NCBI GenBank assembly: GCA_002914845.1
Contig: JXTC01000154.1
Coordinates: 345,304-409,303, forward strand
DNA length: 64,000 nt
Source: Trema orientale
Taxonomy: Eukaryota; Streptophyta; Magnoliopsida; Rosales; Cannabaceae
Direction of reading: 5' to 3'
The notes beneath the pieces were generated by a model that saw nothing but the letters and a program-made list of their open reading frames with translations, was not told where the DNA came from and made no database searches. Of this stretch, positions 10,871 to 23,468 are shown piece by piece; within the stretch, counting starts at the first letter, position 1; every line of letters starts with the position of its first letter. The position numbers and the translations under genes are program-made.

Positions 10871-12334
10871 GAGCATAACTCCGACCCCGAACAAATTTTT
10901 ATATTTATAGTTGTACCAATTCTCAAGAATCCTAAAAAATGATCAATAATCCTAAAAAATAAAAATAATTTAATTACTCTCAGTCTCTTTTCCAATTCTC
11001 AAAAAACATAAAAAATGAAAAATAATTCTATAACTCTAACTCTTTTTTTCAATTCTCAAGAAACAAAAAAAAGTGAAAAATAATTCTAAAATATTAAAAG
11101 ATTAAAAGGGATTAACATGAAATAAAAATCTAAGGATGAGGACTTAAATGACACAAATAATAAAAATATCTTTTTTTTCTAATTGAAACTAATATTAGGG
11201 GATATTAGGGGGTTTTGCTTCAAAAGAATTGATTCCAGAGTTCATTTTACTAATTTATTTCGAGTTCGTGGGGTTTTTGTATTAAAAAGCCTAAAAAATA
11301 ATAATAATTAAGACAGTGTTTATTGTAAGCTCTTTGAAGCAAAAAATGTTTGTTTTTAAAATCTTTATTCTCCAGTTTTAAGATTTTTTTTCTTCTTAGA
11401 TTCTTAGGTTTCTATTGTTGTTGTTGTTGTTGGTTGTTTTTTCTCGGTTTCTTTTAATATTCACTCAAAGTGCTTGAATTTGAAATCTTCTAATCAGATT
11501 TTAACACTGGTCATATTCATTTTTATCACGTGTAAATTTTTCTTATTGTAGTCTATTTTGTGAACAATCAATTAAGTAGAAAACTCTAATAAATTTGATC
11601 ATGAATAAAGATACATAAATATGACTATTTAATTCTCTTATAATTTACATCGGGAGCTGTATCTTTGATTTTGCCTCAACCATTAAGCCAACCACATCTC
11701 TCATTTCAGGAAGTACTAAAGAAAAGAAAGTTATAATCTTTTTCTGAAAAGAAATATTTAATAAATAAAGAAAAATGAATTGTGAAGGCAACCGCCTCAA
11801 AGTTAAATAATACATATAAAAGAATTCATTTGTACATATATAATTATATTCGGATTTGTGCATTTGTTAGCAATTCTGAAGAGCCTTAAAAGAAAAAAAA
11901 AAATTTGATACGTGTAGTCATATATTTTTCTTTTCTGAGTGTAGAACTATTTTTACAAACCAATAAAATCTTGATGTGTGTACATTTACAATAAAAACAT
12001 TAAGTTACAAGGAACTAATTAAGACAAATCGGCAATTAAGTTAAGGAACAAAAAGAACAATCTAGTTGGGTTCAGATTTTAAAGACAAGAAGTACTCGAT
12101 CATCATGATGATAAATTAATCAAATTATCAACGGAAATAATCAGATCTCTTCCAATTAGCAATAGAATGAAAGAAAAGATGAGCTCCATTTAATGTCTAG
12201 AGAAATTACATTTACAATATTAATGGTACTACCTTCTCTTAATGTCCTCATGACTTCAATGGTAAAATCTAAACACAACAACACTAAGATTTGAAAATCT
12301 ATACTATAGCTACCATAACTATCATCCTATATTT
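10871..12334. other. AT-rich intergenic stretch
   Basis: Short imperfect repeats of the type CAATTCTCAAGAA(T)CCTAAAAAATG occur near 10920-11100. No coding sequence or recognised element is seen. Confidence 0.6.
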
Positions 12335-13030
12335 CTACAAGGATAAACTACGTAACTGCAGTGCCAAAGCTTCTTCCACTTCTCGATCTTCAAGAACTTC
12401 ATTAGCATTATGCATATCTTGATCTTCTGTGGTTTCTTGAGCACTTCCATTCCCGATTCGAAAACGACTAATTACATCAACAAGATGGCCAATATTAACG
12501 GAAACATGATGATGATCAGCATCATCATTTAGACGTTCCAGACGATCATCACCAACATCAGCCTCGGGTGCATGATAATCAATAACCATAGCGTCTAATT
12601 CTAACCCGACCTGCACAACTCTACGTCTCTTATTAGGTTTAAGAACCATGCAGTAGTTATTTGAGTTGCATGGACTACTGTAATAATTAGCCTTCATCGC
12701 ATCTAGTCGTTGCTCATAGACTTCGATCTTGGACCTCAACTTAACGAGTGTTGCTTCATCTTCTTTCCTAGAAAGTCGTTCTTCATCGAACATCAGAATC
12801 TTTCTTCGTTCTTGCTGCCGCTCCATTAGCTTAACTTCACGTTTCATTTCCCTATGAATGCAGCGACCTCGATAATTGACCGCTCGGTCCTGAGTCTCCA
12901 TTTGGAAATACCTTTTTCCAATTGGAATACACGAACGTATGAGTATTGATGTACTCATATTTATACAATATTTATGTACCTTTTCCAACTTAATTTTGGG
13001 CTTTATTGTTATTCTTTTATAAAGTTTCAT
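12335..13030 (-). CDS. Hypothetical protein with basic coiled-coil segment
   Basis: Open frame of 231 codons from the ATG at 13030; an internal ATG at 12901 (METQDRAV) gives 188 residues and may be the true start, because the extra N-terminus contains possible splice-donor sequences (AAG/GTACAT). I do not recognise the family. Visible: a charged helical stretch rich in Arg, Glu and Lys (about residues 55-115, probable coiled coil), a basic patch KPNKRRRVVQ near residue 133 that could be a nuclear signal, then an acidic Asp/His-rich region and a C-terminus EEALALQLRSLSL. It lies next to the probable solo LTR and the first-exon remnant of the duplicated gene family, but shares no obvious sequence with that family. 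Confidence 0.45.
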   Translation of the reverse strand: MKLYKRITIKPKIKLEKVHKYCINMSTSILIRSCIPIGKRYFQMETQDRAVNYRGRCIHREMKREVKLMERQQERRKILMFDEERLSRKEDEATLVKLRSKIEVYEQRLDAMKANYYSSPCNSNNYCMVLKPNKRRRVVQVGLELDAMVIDYHAPEADVGDDRLERLNDDADHHHVSVNIGHLVDVISRFRIGNGSAQETTEDQDMHNANEVLEDREVEEALALQLRSLSL

Positions 13031-13379
13031 CTTAATTCTTGATGTTTTGTTAAATTAAGCAGGTTGTGGATATTTATGACAAAGAAAACTCAAGATTGAT
13101 ATTTTTATACCTGAAAGAAGGAGGAGCCCAATAACGAATTGAATTCATGGGCCATTTCCATCTAATACATTTGGCCCATTTGAAGAGGAAAATTGGTTGC
13201 ACCTGCACGTTAATTGGAGATTGAAAAGATTGAAATATATGTGTGGATACATGTAAAGAGAAACGTGAAGATGAGAACCGGCTGTTCAATTATCTAGGAA
13301 TTCAAATTAAAAAAATATTAAATTAAACGGAAAAAAAAAAAAAAAAAAAGAAGAAACGTGAATCTTTTGGTGAGTCGGT

Positions 13380-14250
13380 GGACTTAACAACAATACGGTC
13401 TGCATGCCTTTCTATATAATGACTCGAGGGGGAATCGAGGGAGAGCGGAACGCACGAGAGGGGCAGCAGAAATTTCTAGAGCAGTTTTCCTTTCTCTCTT
13501 CAATTTTATGTTTTAATATTATGTGTTTATGATTTGTTTTAGTTTAGCTATGAGTTAATTTTCTTTTCTGGGACTACGATGTAGCCTAACTATGATATTT
13601 TAATATTTTTTTTTCAATTTAGTCCATAAATTATTTTTTTTAGTTGAGTTTTTAATTTTATTTTTAATGCTTCTATTTGATTGGCCACTAAATAAATGAT
13701 TTGTTAATCATAATGAAACCGGAAGGAGATTTATGTGTCTAGTTCGTTGGATTGAAAGCCATAAATTGCATGTAAAATAAGAATATATTTACATAGTTTG
13801 TATAATCGCTATATGAGTTTCCATAAACCTTAATGAATTCTTAATTCACATAGGAATATAGTGAATTAGTAATTAAAGGTATTTTTGCTTGAACTCGGGA
13901 GAGTATAGTGAATAAATTAGGGAATCTCGACTATCAACTAGGGGAATAATTTTAGGCTAATGAGATGGGGAATTTTAGAGTGGATTATTTATGGTGAAAT
14001 TGGACACCCTAGGTTTAATTTCATTGATTTACATCACGTGCTATTTTTCGCTTTTAATTTCCGTTCTCGTTTATTTTTATTTCTTTTAGTTTATTTTTAG
14101 TTTTAATTTAATTTTTCTTTAGTCGATTGATTCAAATAAAATTAGGGTTAGCTAAATTTCGGTACTTAGTAAATCTACATTCTTCGTGGGACGATACTCA
14201 TATTCACTATTTTATTACTTGTTTGCGATACGTGCACTTGCGTTCATAAT
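13380..14250 (+). mobile_element. Probable solo LTR
   Basis: A TATA box (TCTATATAATG near 13411), a GA/CG-rich leader, and a 3' end of the type GACGATACTCATATTCAC ... ACGTGCACTTGCG ... TTACACAACA closely resemble the end of Tat/Athila-type plant gypsy LTRs as I recall them. It ends abruptly at 14251, where sequence shared by the duplicated gene family begins. No coding region or partner LTR is near. The left border is not defined and no clear target duplication was found. Confidence 0.45.
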
Positions 14251-14365
14251 TTACACAACAAGTATCTCAGTTTTTTCATGCCAATATGTTCTACTGTTTG
14301 TTTCTCTGGAAAATATGCCTAACAATGCGATAAAGAGATAGAAACAGAGAGAGCGAGAGAGATAC

Positions 14366-14485
14366 CTCGTTTGAGTTGAAGTGCTGACTATCTTGCTAGA
14401 GGACAGAGCTTGGAAAATTTGTGTTGAGAGCAGGTCCATGAAGCAAAGTTTTCTTATCAATGGGTTTAAAGAGAGTTATATAAAC
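14366..14485 (-). pseudogene. First exon and TATA box of a third coiled-coil family copy (remnant)
   Basis: The minus strand shows TTTATATAAC (14477-14486), then a leader with CTCAACACAAATTTTCCAAG and a splice donor GAG/GTATCTC at 14366/14365. The same order and wording occur upstream of the intact copies at 19566-19680 and 23883-24000. No main coding exon of the family follows; instead the probable solo LTR begins at the intron side. It is therefore a broken copy, unless its first exon now feeds the gene at 12335-13030. Confidence 0.6.
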
Positions 14486-14829
14486 AATTTTTGGTTGTGT
14501 GCAGTTATTTCTGTTATATACATTTAGGAACTGATCACCCTTTTTTTTTCCTCGGTTACGTTTAATTGCAATTTTATTCCTTAGTTTTGGCGGTGCTCCA
14601 AAAGGGTTTTTGGTATATACTTAACCAATATTATATTTTAACTGCCATTGAGTAACATGGTATGAAAGAAAGACGATTAAGATCTTTGCATAATTGCTTT
14701 ATCATGTACACATTGGATGATAGCAACTTAAGAGGGAAAACAAAAACCAGAAAGCAAACTAATTGCCACAAACTATAATTTGTACCAGTTGGAATGTTTT
14801 TCCATTTGAATATTGTCCCGAATTATGGA

Positions 14830-15275
14830 TAGAATGGTTTTGATAGAAGGTGGATTGACTTGGTGATGCACTGTATCTCCTCAGTCAGTTATTCTTTTTT
14901 GGTCAATGGCGAACCTCAGGGTCCTCTTAATCCCCGAAATAGGGATTAGGCAAGGGTGTCCATTATCCCCGTACCTCTTTCTTTTATGTGCTAATGTTTT
15001 TATCTTCTATGACCTCGATCTAGAGCTGAGGTCAACCGACCGATACATGGGGTTAAAGTTGAGAAGTCTTCTATTTCATTCAGTCCAAAATACTGTACCG
15101 GAAGTAAAGGATGAAATCCAATTCTTAATGTTAAGGTGGTCCTTTGTCATGAGAGATACTAGTGTCTTCCTTCTTTGGTGAGTAGAAAGAGAAGTTTTCG
15201 GAGCCATAAAGGATAGAGTTTGGCAAAAAGTACAGGGTTGGAAGGAATAAGGGTTTCTGCTAGAGCTAAATATGT
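14830..15275 (+). mobile_element. LINE (L1-type) reverse transcriptase remnant
   Basis: Broken frames give VNGEPQGPL followed after a frameshift by IRQGCPLSPYLFLLCAN, the RT block around the conserved RQGDPLSPYLF motif. Further on, LPSLVSRKREVFGAIKDRVW and QKVQGWKE match the downstream L1 block. Stops and frameshifts show it is dead. A matching scrap lies at 20137-20247. Confidence 0.85.
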
Positions 15276-15823
15276 ATACCATTAGTGATAGTTTTAGATG
15301 AGTCAGAATTAGTTGTCATGTAGAATTGAATGGGTGATATCTTTGGTAGCACATGAAAGTTAATTCAGTCATCTGTCTTTTGCATATTGAGGTAGTTTTG
15401 CATTTGGAAATGAAAGTTCAAATTTATTACGGGGTCATTCAAAACCATTCATTTTTTTCCCCTTTATGAATATGGGAAGATGGCTAACCGGTAATCATAG
15501 TGAATGATTGGAATCAAAGTAACCGAACTTTGCTCCTATGACTTATTCCAACCATTCCACTCTTGTCATCAGTCACTTGATTTTCTCTTTAATTTTAACT
15601 AATTTTTTAAGCATTAAAAAATACGAAACATGAAAAGGGTACCATGTAAGACAAAATCTCAATGTTTAAATTATTATATGCAACAGAACATAAAACTGAG
15701 GGAATAGTAGTCCACAAAATAATAGCTTATAAACACTTGAAACAAATGACTAATTTGACTCACCAAGAAAAATCACCCTAATTTGGCTGACAGAAGCAAC
15801 TAAAAACCGAAACATTAATTAGA

Positions 15824-16329
15824 CTAGATATGACATGATCCATATTCTGAAACAAGAACAGATATTATACAAGTATCATCAAAGCCCTGTCTCCATATTT
15901 GGATAACTTTGTAATCCATTTTCTTCTCAAGCAATCTGTTCTGTCCCACCAGCTTCCCTTGTCTACTTACTATATATCTCCAATTCAGTCCTCTACAGAG
16001 CTTCCGAGCATTCATTATAACCTTCTACCTTCGAATCCAAAGAGCAGTCTTGATCACTGAAATAACCTTCCAAGAACGAAATCGCACCACAGAACTCACT
16101 TGTGAGATTTTCGATAAAATTCTTTCGTTTCATTTGCTGAAATTTCCGCAACTGGAGTCTTCGTCGACTGCCTGGCTTCGCTTTCTCCCATTTTCAACAA
16201 TTCCATAACCTTGTCGACCACGTACCATGCATAAGGCTCTCTCGTTCCACCACCATAGGTTTGAGCCAAGAGTTTAAACGTCCGATGATTTCGAGTACTT
16301 GAACTCCGTCTGACATCAGCGAAAAGCAA
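15824..16329 (-). other. Two short unexplained open frames
   Basis: Frames at 16096-16329 (77 codons, containing YGGGTREPYAWYVVDKVMEL) and 15824-16015 (63 codons) have more balanced composition than their AT-rich surroundings. I recognise neither. They might be exons of one decayed gene in the duplicated block, but no convincing splice linking was found. Confidence 0.25.
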
Positions 16330-17531
16330 TCAACAAGGAGGAAACAGAGCTGAATGGCCATTAATCCAGACCTTTAATATCTAAGCACCTTTGATATCTA
16401 AGCAGAACAAAAACGGTTGTGACGATTAAATCTCAGGTATAATCAACATGGGATATAATAATACTACCCCAAAAATAAATAAAATAAAAAACAAACAAAA
16501 GAAAACAACACAAAAAAGAAACAAAAAATAAAAATTATAATAGGTCAAATATCATGAAGCTAAAATAAAGGCAAATTAACAATTTCATTCGGTAACAAAA
16601 AAATTAGAATGTAGCAGCTGTACAATTGACATTTTTATGTGTCTTAGTTATTTAGTAGCATTCTTTGTAATGCAAATGCATATTAAAAGTACCACAAAAC
16701 AGTTGCGATACTGGCTACTGCTGACACTAATTTAAAAATGACGCAAATCTTTTTATTTTTTCCAATAGTGCAATTGTGGAAAGGGATTTAGCTCTTTTGA
16801 TGTCATCGAAGTATGGATAAGTAAGTCCATAACTTAGCCTTCTTAGTTAATTAGATGATTTATTTGTTTCTATTTTGGAATAACTTTTTGTTGATCTATG
16901 TTTCTCAATTTTAAATAATTAGGTGTTGAACATCCTATTTCAAAGAGATTGAACATTTTTATTAGTACTAAACCTATACGAATATTCACGTTTTATATTG
17001 AAATAGAGACTCTAATAATGAGCTTAGCAAGCCCGGGCACCAAGAGAAATTATACAATACGATAAACTTAATACAACATACGGATCTTAGTTTTTTTTAT
17101 TTTTTTATTTTTTTTTTTAAAAAAAAGGAAAACGTTTTGATCATATTTTTTTAAAAATAGAATGAGAACTAACTTTCAGCACAAGCGCTCAGAAAAAGTA
17201 AATTCAAAATTAAAACTCGTTAATTCAAATTATATACCCCAAAAGCTTCGATGTATATAGTCGGCATAGTTTTATATGTATCATTTGTTGTATTATTAAC
17301 CATTAAAATGAACTTTTAATTTTACGCCTACTTACTAAAAATAATATTTCTCAATTTTATGCCAACTTACTAAAAATAATAATTCTCACAGAAAGACAAA
17401 ACTAGAAGTTACAAACATGTCTTTTATTTGACTAAAACTAAAATTGAGTCTATCATCATTGTTCAACACTGCCTTGCTACAATGTTCAACTAGACGTACT
17501 CCTTTCATAATATAACGCTAGTCTAAGTTTA

Positions 17532-17565
<34 letters not shown>

Positions 17566-17958
17566 TATCCGGACTTAAAAACCAAAGACAACTAAGAAAA
17601 TGACTTTTTTTAGCTTTTCCTAGAAAAACAAAAACAAAAACATAACAAAACAGAACAGAGAAAATTAAAATGGCTTGTTGCATATTGTACATCTTCTAGT
17701 CTATTAGAATAAGTAATATCATGAAAGTAAATTTTAGTTGCTTTTGACAGAGTAAAAAGACATAAATTAAAGACATTCTAACACATGATCAATACTAATT
17801 GTGTAACTATAATCCTCACAGAAAAACAAAACTAAAAATCATAACATGTCTTTTTATATGCTAGAAACTTAAAGTCGAATGTATCATGAACTAGAACGAA
17901 CACAAGTTGTTCACTTCGATTTCTCACAGAACACAAGTTGAGCCCATTCAAGTGGTCT
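16330..17958. other. Intergenic DNA within the duplicated block
   Basis: AT-rich. It contains a (GA)n run near 17536-17562 and two related segments, 17379-17460 and 17806-17890 (both of the type CTCACAGAAAnACAAAACTA), which look like duplicated 3' flanks of the coiled-coil family. Sequence at 16540-16640 is repeated at 24720-24790. Confidence 0.55.
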
Positions 17959-19083
17959 CTACCCCAAGGACAGAGAATTTCCAGTTCCGTGGCTGCTTTC
18001 GCCGCCTCCCCTAGGCTTCTTTGATGGCAGATTCGTTGTCCTCGGGTCGAGTCTTCTTTTATTCTGATGTATGGCATGAGGAGAAAATAAGAGAAGAATA
18101 CAGGGAATTTAGAGAATGAAAGAGAGAGCTCTTAAATCTAACAAGTCCAACAAACACGGACATAACTAAGTAGTCAACTCAGAAACTGATTATAAATCTA
18201 AAAATAATCCTACAAACATTAGTGAATCAGACATTGTGTCAATTACCTTTCTATATGTACGCCTCAACTCGGGACCGAACTCCGTAATAATTGCTTCGTT
18301 TCTCTCTGAAATGCTCTTCAAAGTCTCGTTAGACCATGCAAGAACCGCGTCACATCGTTCGTATTGGCACTTGTTCTGCTCTGAAATGAGCAGGCTCGAA
18401 ATGCAGATCAGAACGAACTCCAAATCCCAAAACATCTGAACAAGTTTATCAAAATCTTCATCGTTCGCGATTTCTACATCCGATTTTTGGTGTCTTTCTC
18501 CTCCATCGCCACACTTCGTTTCCTCCATAAGACTCAAGAGTCCTTCCACTGCAGCAAGACTTCTGAGGACAACTATTGGTACCCTACCATTCTTTGAATC
18601 CTTCAGCTGTGTAAGTTTTGCGCGGAATTCCCTCAACTGGGATTTTGTTGTTTGAGAGTCCGGCCTCAAGGGAACAAAACAACGTAGCACCAGAAAGAGG
18701 TCAGCCTCAATCAGTTGAAGCTTTTCTGTTGTCAGCTTCAGACACTCCCAAACTTGATCGATTTGACGATCTCTACCTTTCCTTAACATATCTTCAAGTC
18801 TCTCTTTCTTTTTTCCATCGTATGTTGAACCGAAAATCTCCATTTCTTCGCCTTTCGTCGTTCTACTCACCATTTCCAATTCCTCGTCAATCATATTCGG
18901 CTTAAATCCGCACATATACTCTCTAACGTCCCTCCAAGTCCAGACTCCTCCCCGGCCTGCTAATTGCTTCTGCTCATCAAGACTACGAATAAGACGTTCG
19001 TAGAACTCATTATAGTCCATCTTCTCCCTCAGTGGTAGCTTTAGTTGTATGTATAAGCCAATACGAGATAAGTCCGCCATCAT
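17959..19083 (-). CDS. Unrecognised coiled-coil protein, copy B (two coding exons)
   Basis: Main exon 18247-19083 and terminal exon 17959-18063, joined by an intron with GTAATT donor and CATCAG acceptor, give 313 residues from the ATG at 19083 (the next codon is also ATG). The frame stays open upstream to 19212, so a longer start is possible. The product is helical and charged, with a Leu-heptad-like region, the conserved block LKDSKNGRVPIVV and RCDAVLAWSNETLKS, and a basic glycine tail SKKPRGGGESSH. Copy C (21790-23468) shares all of these and the same intron position, which supports the model. A 5' untranslated first exon ends at 19566 with TATA box TTTATATAAC near 19671-19680. I do not recognise the family; no signal peptide or membrane segment is seen. 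Confidence 0.72.
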
Positions 19084-19522
19084 GTAATTCAGCCTTTGTG
19101 ATCGGTGCTGCTTCTTCTTACTAGTAACAAGACATGCAATTTGGTCAGAAAAAACGGTACCTTTAACAATGAGAACTAAGCTAACACAATGATTTTCTTT
19201 CACTTCTTGCAAAAGACTAGTTTTTTTTTGAGAAATAGAGAGATGGCACCATTAAGAAAAGACTTTCAAGAAACGGTCAGGGGAGCGTTTCTACTGTTTG
19301 TTTCTCCAGAAAATGAGCCTAACAATGCGAGAAAGAGATGGAAACACACACACACATATAGAGATGGCAACATTAAGAAGAGCCTTTCAAGAAATGGTCA
19401 GGGGAGCAATACATGGAATAGATGAACGTACGTATAGGAATATGTGTCTTTTCATACCAATCTTTTCTACTGTTTGTTTCTCTGGAAAATATGCCTAACA
19501 ATACGAGAAAGAGATAGAAACA

Positions 19523-19560
<38 letters not shown>

Positions 19561-19565
19561 AATAC

Positions 19566-19680
19566 CTGTTTTGACATGAAGTGCTTGACTTTCTTGCTAG
19601 AAGACGGAGCTTGGAAAATTTGTGTTGAGAGCAGGGGAAGCAATTTTTGTTGTCAATGGATTAAAAAAGGTTATATAAAC
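19566..19680 (-). promoter_or_regulatory. Promoter and first exon of coiled-coil copy B
   Basis: Minus-strand TATA box TTTATATAAC (19671-19680), leader with CTCAACACAAATTTTCCAAG, and donor CAG/GTATTT at 19566/19565. A small ATG (MSKQ) sits at the end of the exon, so the exon may be untranslated or give a few residues. Colinear with 14366-14485 and 23883-24000. Confidence 0.6.
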
Positions 19681-19689
19681 AGTTGGTAG

Positions 19690-21789
19690 TTACGTGCGGT
19701 TATTTCTGTTATATACAGTTAGGAACTGATCACTTCTTTTTAGTTACGTTTAATTGCAGTTTTATTCCTTGGTTTTGGCTGGTAATTTATTTATTTCCAG
19801 CGCTTCAAAGGGTTTTAGTATATACTTAACCAATATTATTTAACTACCATTAAGTAACAAGGTATTAAAGAATGACCACTAAGATCTTTGCATAATTTTT
19901 TTTATTATATACACACCGGATAATAGCAACTTAAGAGGAGGGGGAAAAAAAAACAGAAAGCAAAATAAGGGTGTTTGAGTTTTAACTTTAAAAAGTGTTC
20001 AAAAGTAAAATCAAAACGTACACTCTCTCTAATTGCCACAAACTATAATTTGTACTAGTTGGACTGGTTTTTCCATTGGATAGAATGGTGTGGCATCGTG
20101 TCAGTTAATTAACTTTGAGAAGTCTTTCTCTTTCATCCGGGGTCTTCCTTCTTTGGTGAGTAGAAATAGAAGAGAAGTTTTTGGAGCCATAGAGGATAGA
20201 GTTTGGCAAAAATTACAGGGTTGGAAGGAACAAAATTTCTGCTAGGGCTAAATATGTGTGCCATTAGTAACAATTTTAGATGAGTCAGTAACCATTCATT
20301 TTTTCTTTTCCCTTTATGTATATGAGAATTTCGCTAACTAGTAATCAAAGTTAATGACTGGAGTCAAAAGTAACTGAACTATTTGGTCCTATCATTTCTT
20401 CTAACCATTCAACTCTTATCAACAGTGATCACTTGATTTTCTCTTTGATTTTTAACTAATTTAAGCAAGAACATGAAAAAGGTACTACTTTGCTATGAGA
20501 AACAAAATCTCAATGTTTATGTTATTACGCAAATGAAAATAAATCTGATCAGTCCACAAAACAATAGCTTATAAACCAAAAGACTATTTTGTCCAATCAC
20601 AATTCAGAATATATATTAGAAAAAGTCTCCTTATAGAAGTAAAATTATGAAGCAGTTCTATAGCAGATTTCATTATCGTCAATTTTCTCCTTTTTTTCTT
20701 TTTTCCCTCCTTTTTGTCGATTAATACTTCTGTAAGAGTATCACTATCACCAATAGTCCTTAATTTTTTTGATGTGTCACTTTAGTTTCGGAGAAAAAAA
20801 AAAGGTCCAGTAAGTTGTTGAAATTATTTTTTTGTGACAATTTAGTCCAAAATTCTAACACCGTTAAATTTTAGACGGGACTAATGTTCATGTCAGAATC
20901 TAAAAACTCCTGATATTTTGGTAATTTAAAAAAATAAAAATAAAAACAAAAGAAGTCCTGGATTTAATTTTCAAGAAAACAAAAGTGATAGGAAAAAGAT
21001 TTAAAGTTACCTTTCTTTTTTCAGGGCTTTGTTTTTAATGTTATGTTTTTCGGTTGAGCACGAGATATACATATGAGAATTTTGTCTAACTTTTAATATT
21101 ATTAGCAATTTTGATTAGTTTGTCACTTAACAATTAAATTCATAATACTAATCGCATTTAAGTTAAGGGATCACAGATACCAATTATCAATATAAGAAGT
21201 GAGTTAACTTTCAATTTTATGCCGACTTATAATAGCGTTATATGCTTTTTTTTTCACACAAAAGAAATTGGTAAAAAGCTAACTTGAGTACAAGCTGGCC
21301 AATTATAATGCCATGCAATATTATATGAAGGAGATTTAAAAATAAATAAATAAAATAAAAAATAAAAAAATAAAAAAAGATCAAAACTAAAAAGTAGACA
21401 ATATCATCAACTTAATCAAACGTGAGCTCTTTAATCTCTAGTAGAAATATCATTATGCACTTGAACTCATTGCCATATTCACCATAGTTTTGTATGAGGC
21501 AAAGCAAAGTTATTGTCATAACTACATATGAATACTGCAATAGACAATTAACTTCGAATTAAAACAATTCTTTCTACAAATTAAGGATTTGATGACATGT
21601 CCAGAAAATAACAAAACAAAGCAAAGTCTAAGTCCATTGCCGAATTTGAAACCAAACCGAAACAAAACAGAGAAGATTAATACTAAAAGTCTGAGTCTAT
21701 CATCTACTAAAACAAACATACGTTCACTTCAATGTCACACAGAAAATATGAACCTACCAAACGAAAACAATTGCAAAATTTCATGCTTT
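19690..21789. other. Intergenic DNA between copies B and C
   Basis: The part from 19690 to about 20580 is a diverged duplicate of 14490-15720, including the LINE scrap. 20740-20900 has the wording of a degraded short transposon (TCACTTTAGTTTCGG ... GACAATTTAGTCC). The rest is AT-rich with poly-A/T runs. Confidence 0.6.
20137..20247 (+). mobile_element. LINE reverse transcriptase scrap, second copy
   Basis: Reads GLPSLVSRNRREVFGAIEDR and VWQKLQGWKEQ, the same L1 block as at 15155-15252. Because its flanks are also shared, it was copied by segmental duplication rather than by a separate insertion. Confidence 0.8.
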
Positions 21790-23468
21790 TCAGGTTTTGT
21801 GGCTGCTTTCGCCTCCGCCTCCTCTCGGCTTCTTCGATTGTGAAACTGTGGTTTGTAGCGATCTTTTACCCTGATGTAGTAGTACAAAGAGCAGAAAATA
21901 AAAGAAGTGGTGAGGGAATTTAGAGAAAGAAAGAGGAGCAATCTAGAGAGAATGAAACTCTTTGAAATGTCACAACACAATCAATCTGAAAAGCAAATTT
22001 GCCGAAAGTGCCAAATAGTAGAGTAATCTCAACAATCATCTCATGAAGGCATCATCAATTTATTCTAGAAAAATTCAAGAGGAAGCAATGTTTCAATAAT
22101 ATACATCAACTCATTTTTTTTTTCTTTTTTTTTTCTTTTTTTTTTGGAAAGAAGGATATGAGTTCCACATCAACTCAATTTAAACCAACAAAAAATACAA
22201 AATAGAAAACCTAACAACTTTACATAGCTCTATCTATGTGTTCTGTTTTCTTCTTTATATAACAAACATGATTTTTTTGTAAACGAAAAACACCATTGGT
22301 ATAAATGTTATTAGGTATCAACCAACTCATCAAACTGTGCCAAGAACTTAAGAGATCACATCATTGACTTAAAAGGAAAGCTGCCCCATGTTCTGTAGCC
22401 TAATATTACCACTAGATCAATAGCAACATAGATAATATATTTACGTATACATATGAATATACTGGTCAGTTACAATGCATGCACACATGATACGTATTCA
22501 TACCCGTATCTAACATTAACAAAACACATAAGAACATTGTGCATAAAGTTATAAGCCTTTAAATAAAGAAAGTTATCAACACAGACTTACATAAACTGAA
22601 ACTAAAACATAAGTATGTCAATTACCATTCTGTATTTGCGCCTCAGACGGGGACCGATCTTTGCAAGACCATCTTCAGTGCTTTTCAACATCTCGTTAGA
22701 CCATGTAAGGACTGTGTCACACTGAGATAGGTTGTCGTTATTCCCCGAAAGGAACTGGCTCGAAACATTGATCAAAACAAACTCCAAAGACGAAAACGTC
22801 TCGAGCATCACGTCGAAAGTTGTATCATTGGTATCCGATTTCTTGTTTCTTTCTACGCTCCCCGACTCCACTTCCTCCATCCGGCTCAAAAGTCCGTCCA
22901 CCGCGGCAAGACCTTTGTAGACCACCATTGGTACTCTTCCATTCTTCGAATTCTTTAGCTGTTGAAGCCTTGTCCTGAACTCCTGGAGTTGAGATTTCGT
23001 CGCCAGCGCGGGTGGCGTCGCGGGGACGAGGCAGCGCAGAAGCGAGAAGAGGGTATTCTCAAGCTCTTCAATCCTCTCCATTGTCAGCGTTAGAGCTCGC
23101 CATACTTGAACCGCTGGACGATCACTTAGCCGCAACAAGGCTTCGAGTTGCTCTTTCTTTGCTCTGGTGTATTTCAAATCGTTAGCCTCCATTTCCACGC
23201 CATTCTTTAGATCACTTATAGCTTTCTCTTGCTTGTCAACCGCCTTCTGCTGAAATCGGTAGATGTAAAGTCCAACATCTGTCAAAGTCCAGTCCCCTGC
23301 ACCAGTGCCGCCGCCTGCTAATAGCTGCTTGTACTGGTCGAGACTACGAACATGATGTTCGTATGACTCGAGATCATTCGTGTTCTCCTCAGTGAACTTC
23401 TTAACAACCTCCAGGTATTTCCCAAGATCCTCCCCTAACTCGTCAAGATTGTCCATGTTGTCCTCCAT
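21790..23468 (-). CDS. Unrecognised coiled-coil protein, copy C (two coding exons)
   Basis: Main exon 22626-23468 (281 codons from the ATG at 23468) and terminal exon 21790-21870 (26 residues and stop) are joined by a 755-bp intron (GTAATT...CATCAG), giving 307 residues. Charged helices dominate: LEEL-type heptads near residues 60-130, conserved LKNSKNGRVPMVVYKGLAAV near 195 and QCDTVLTWSNEMLKS near 255, and a basic/glycine tail SKKPRGGGGESSHKT. The alignment with copy B runs end to end at roughly 40 percent by eye, with identical intron phase. The first exon (23883-24000) is probably untranslated. No catalytic motif, signal peptide or membrane segment is visible. It could be a structural or scaffold protein, but that is inference. 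Confidence 0.75.
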
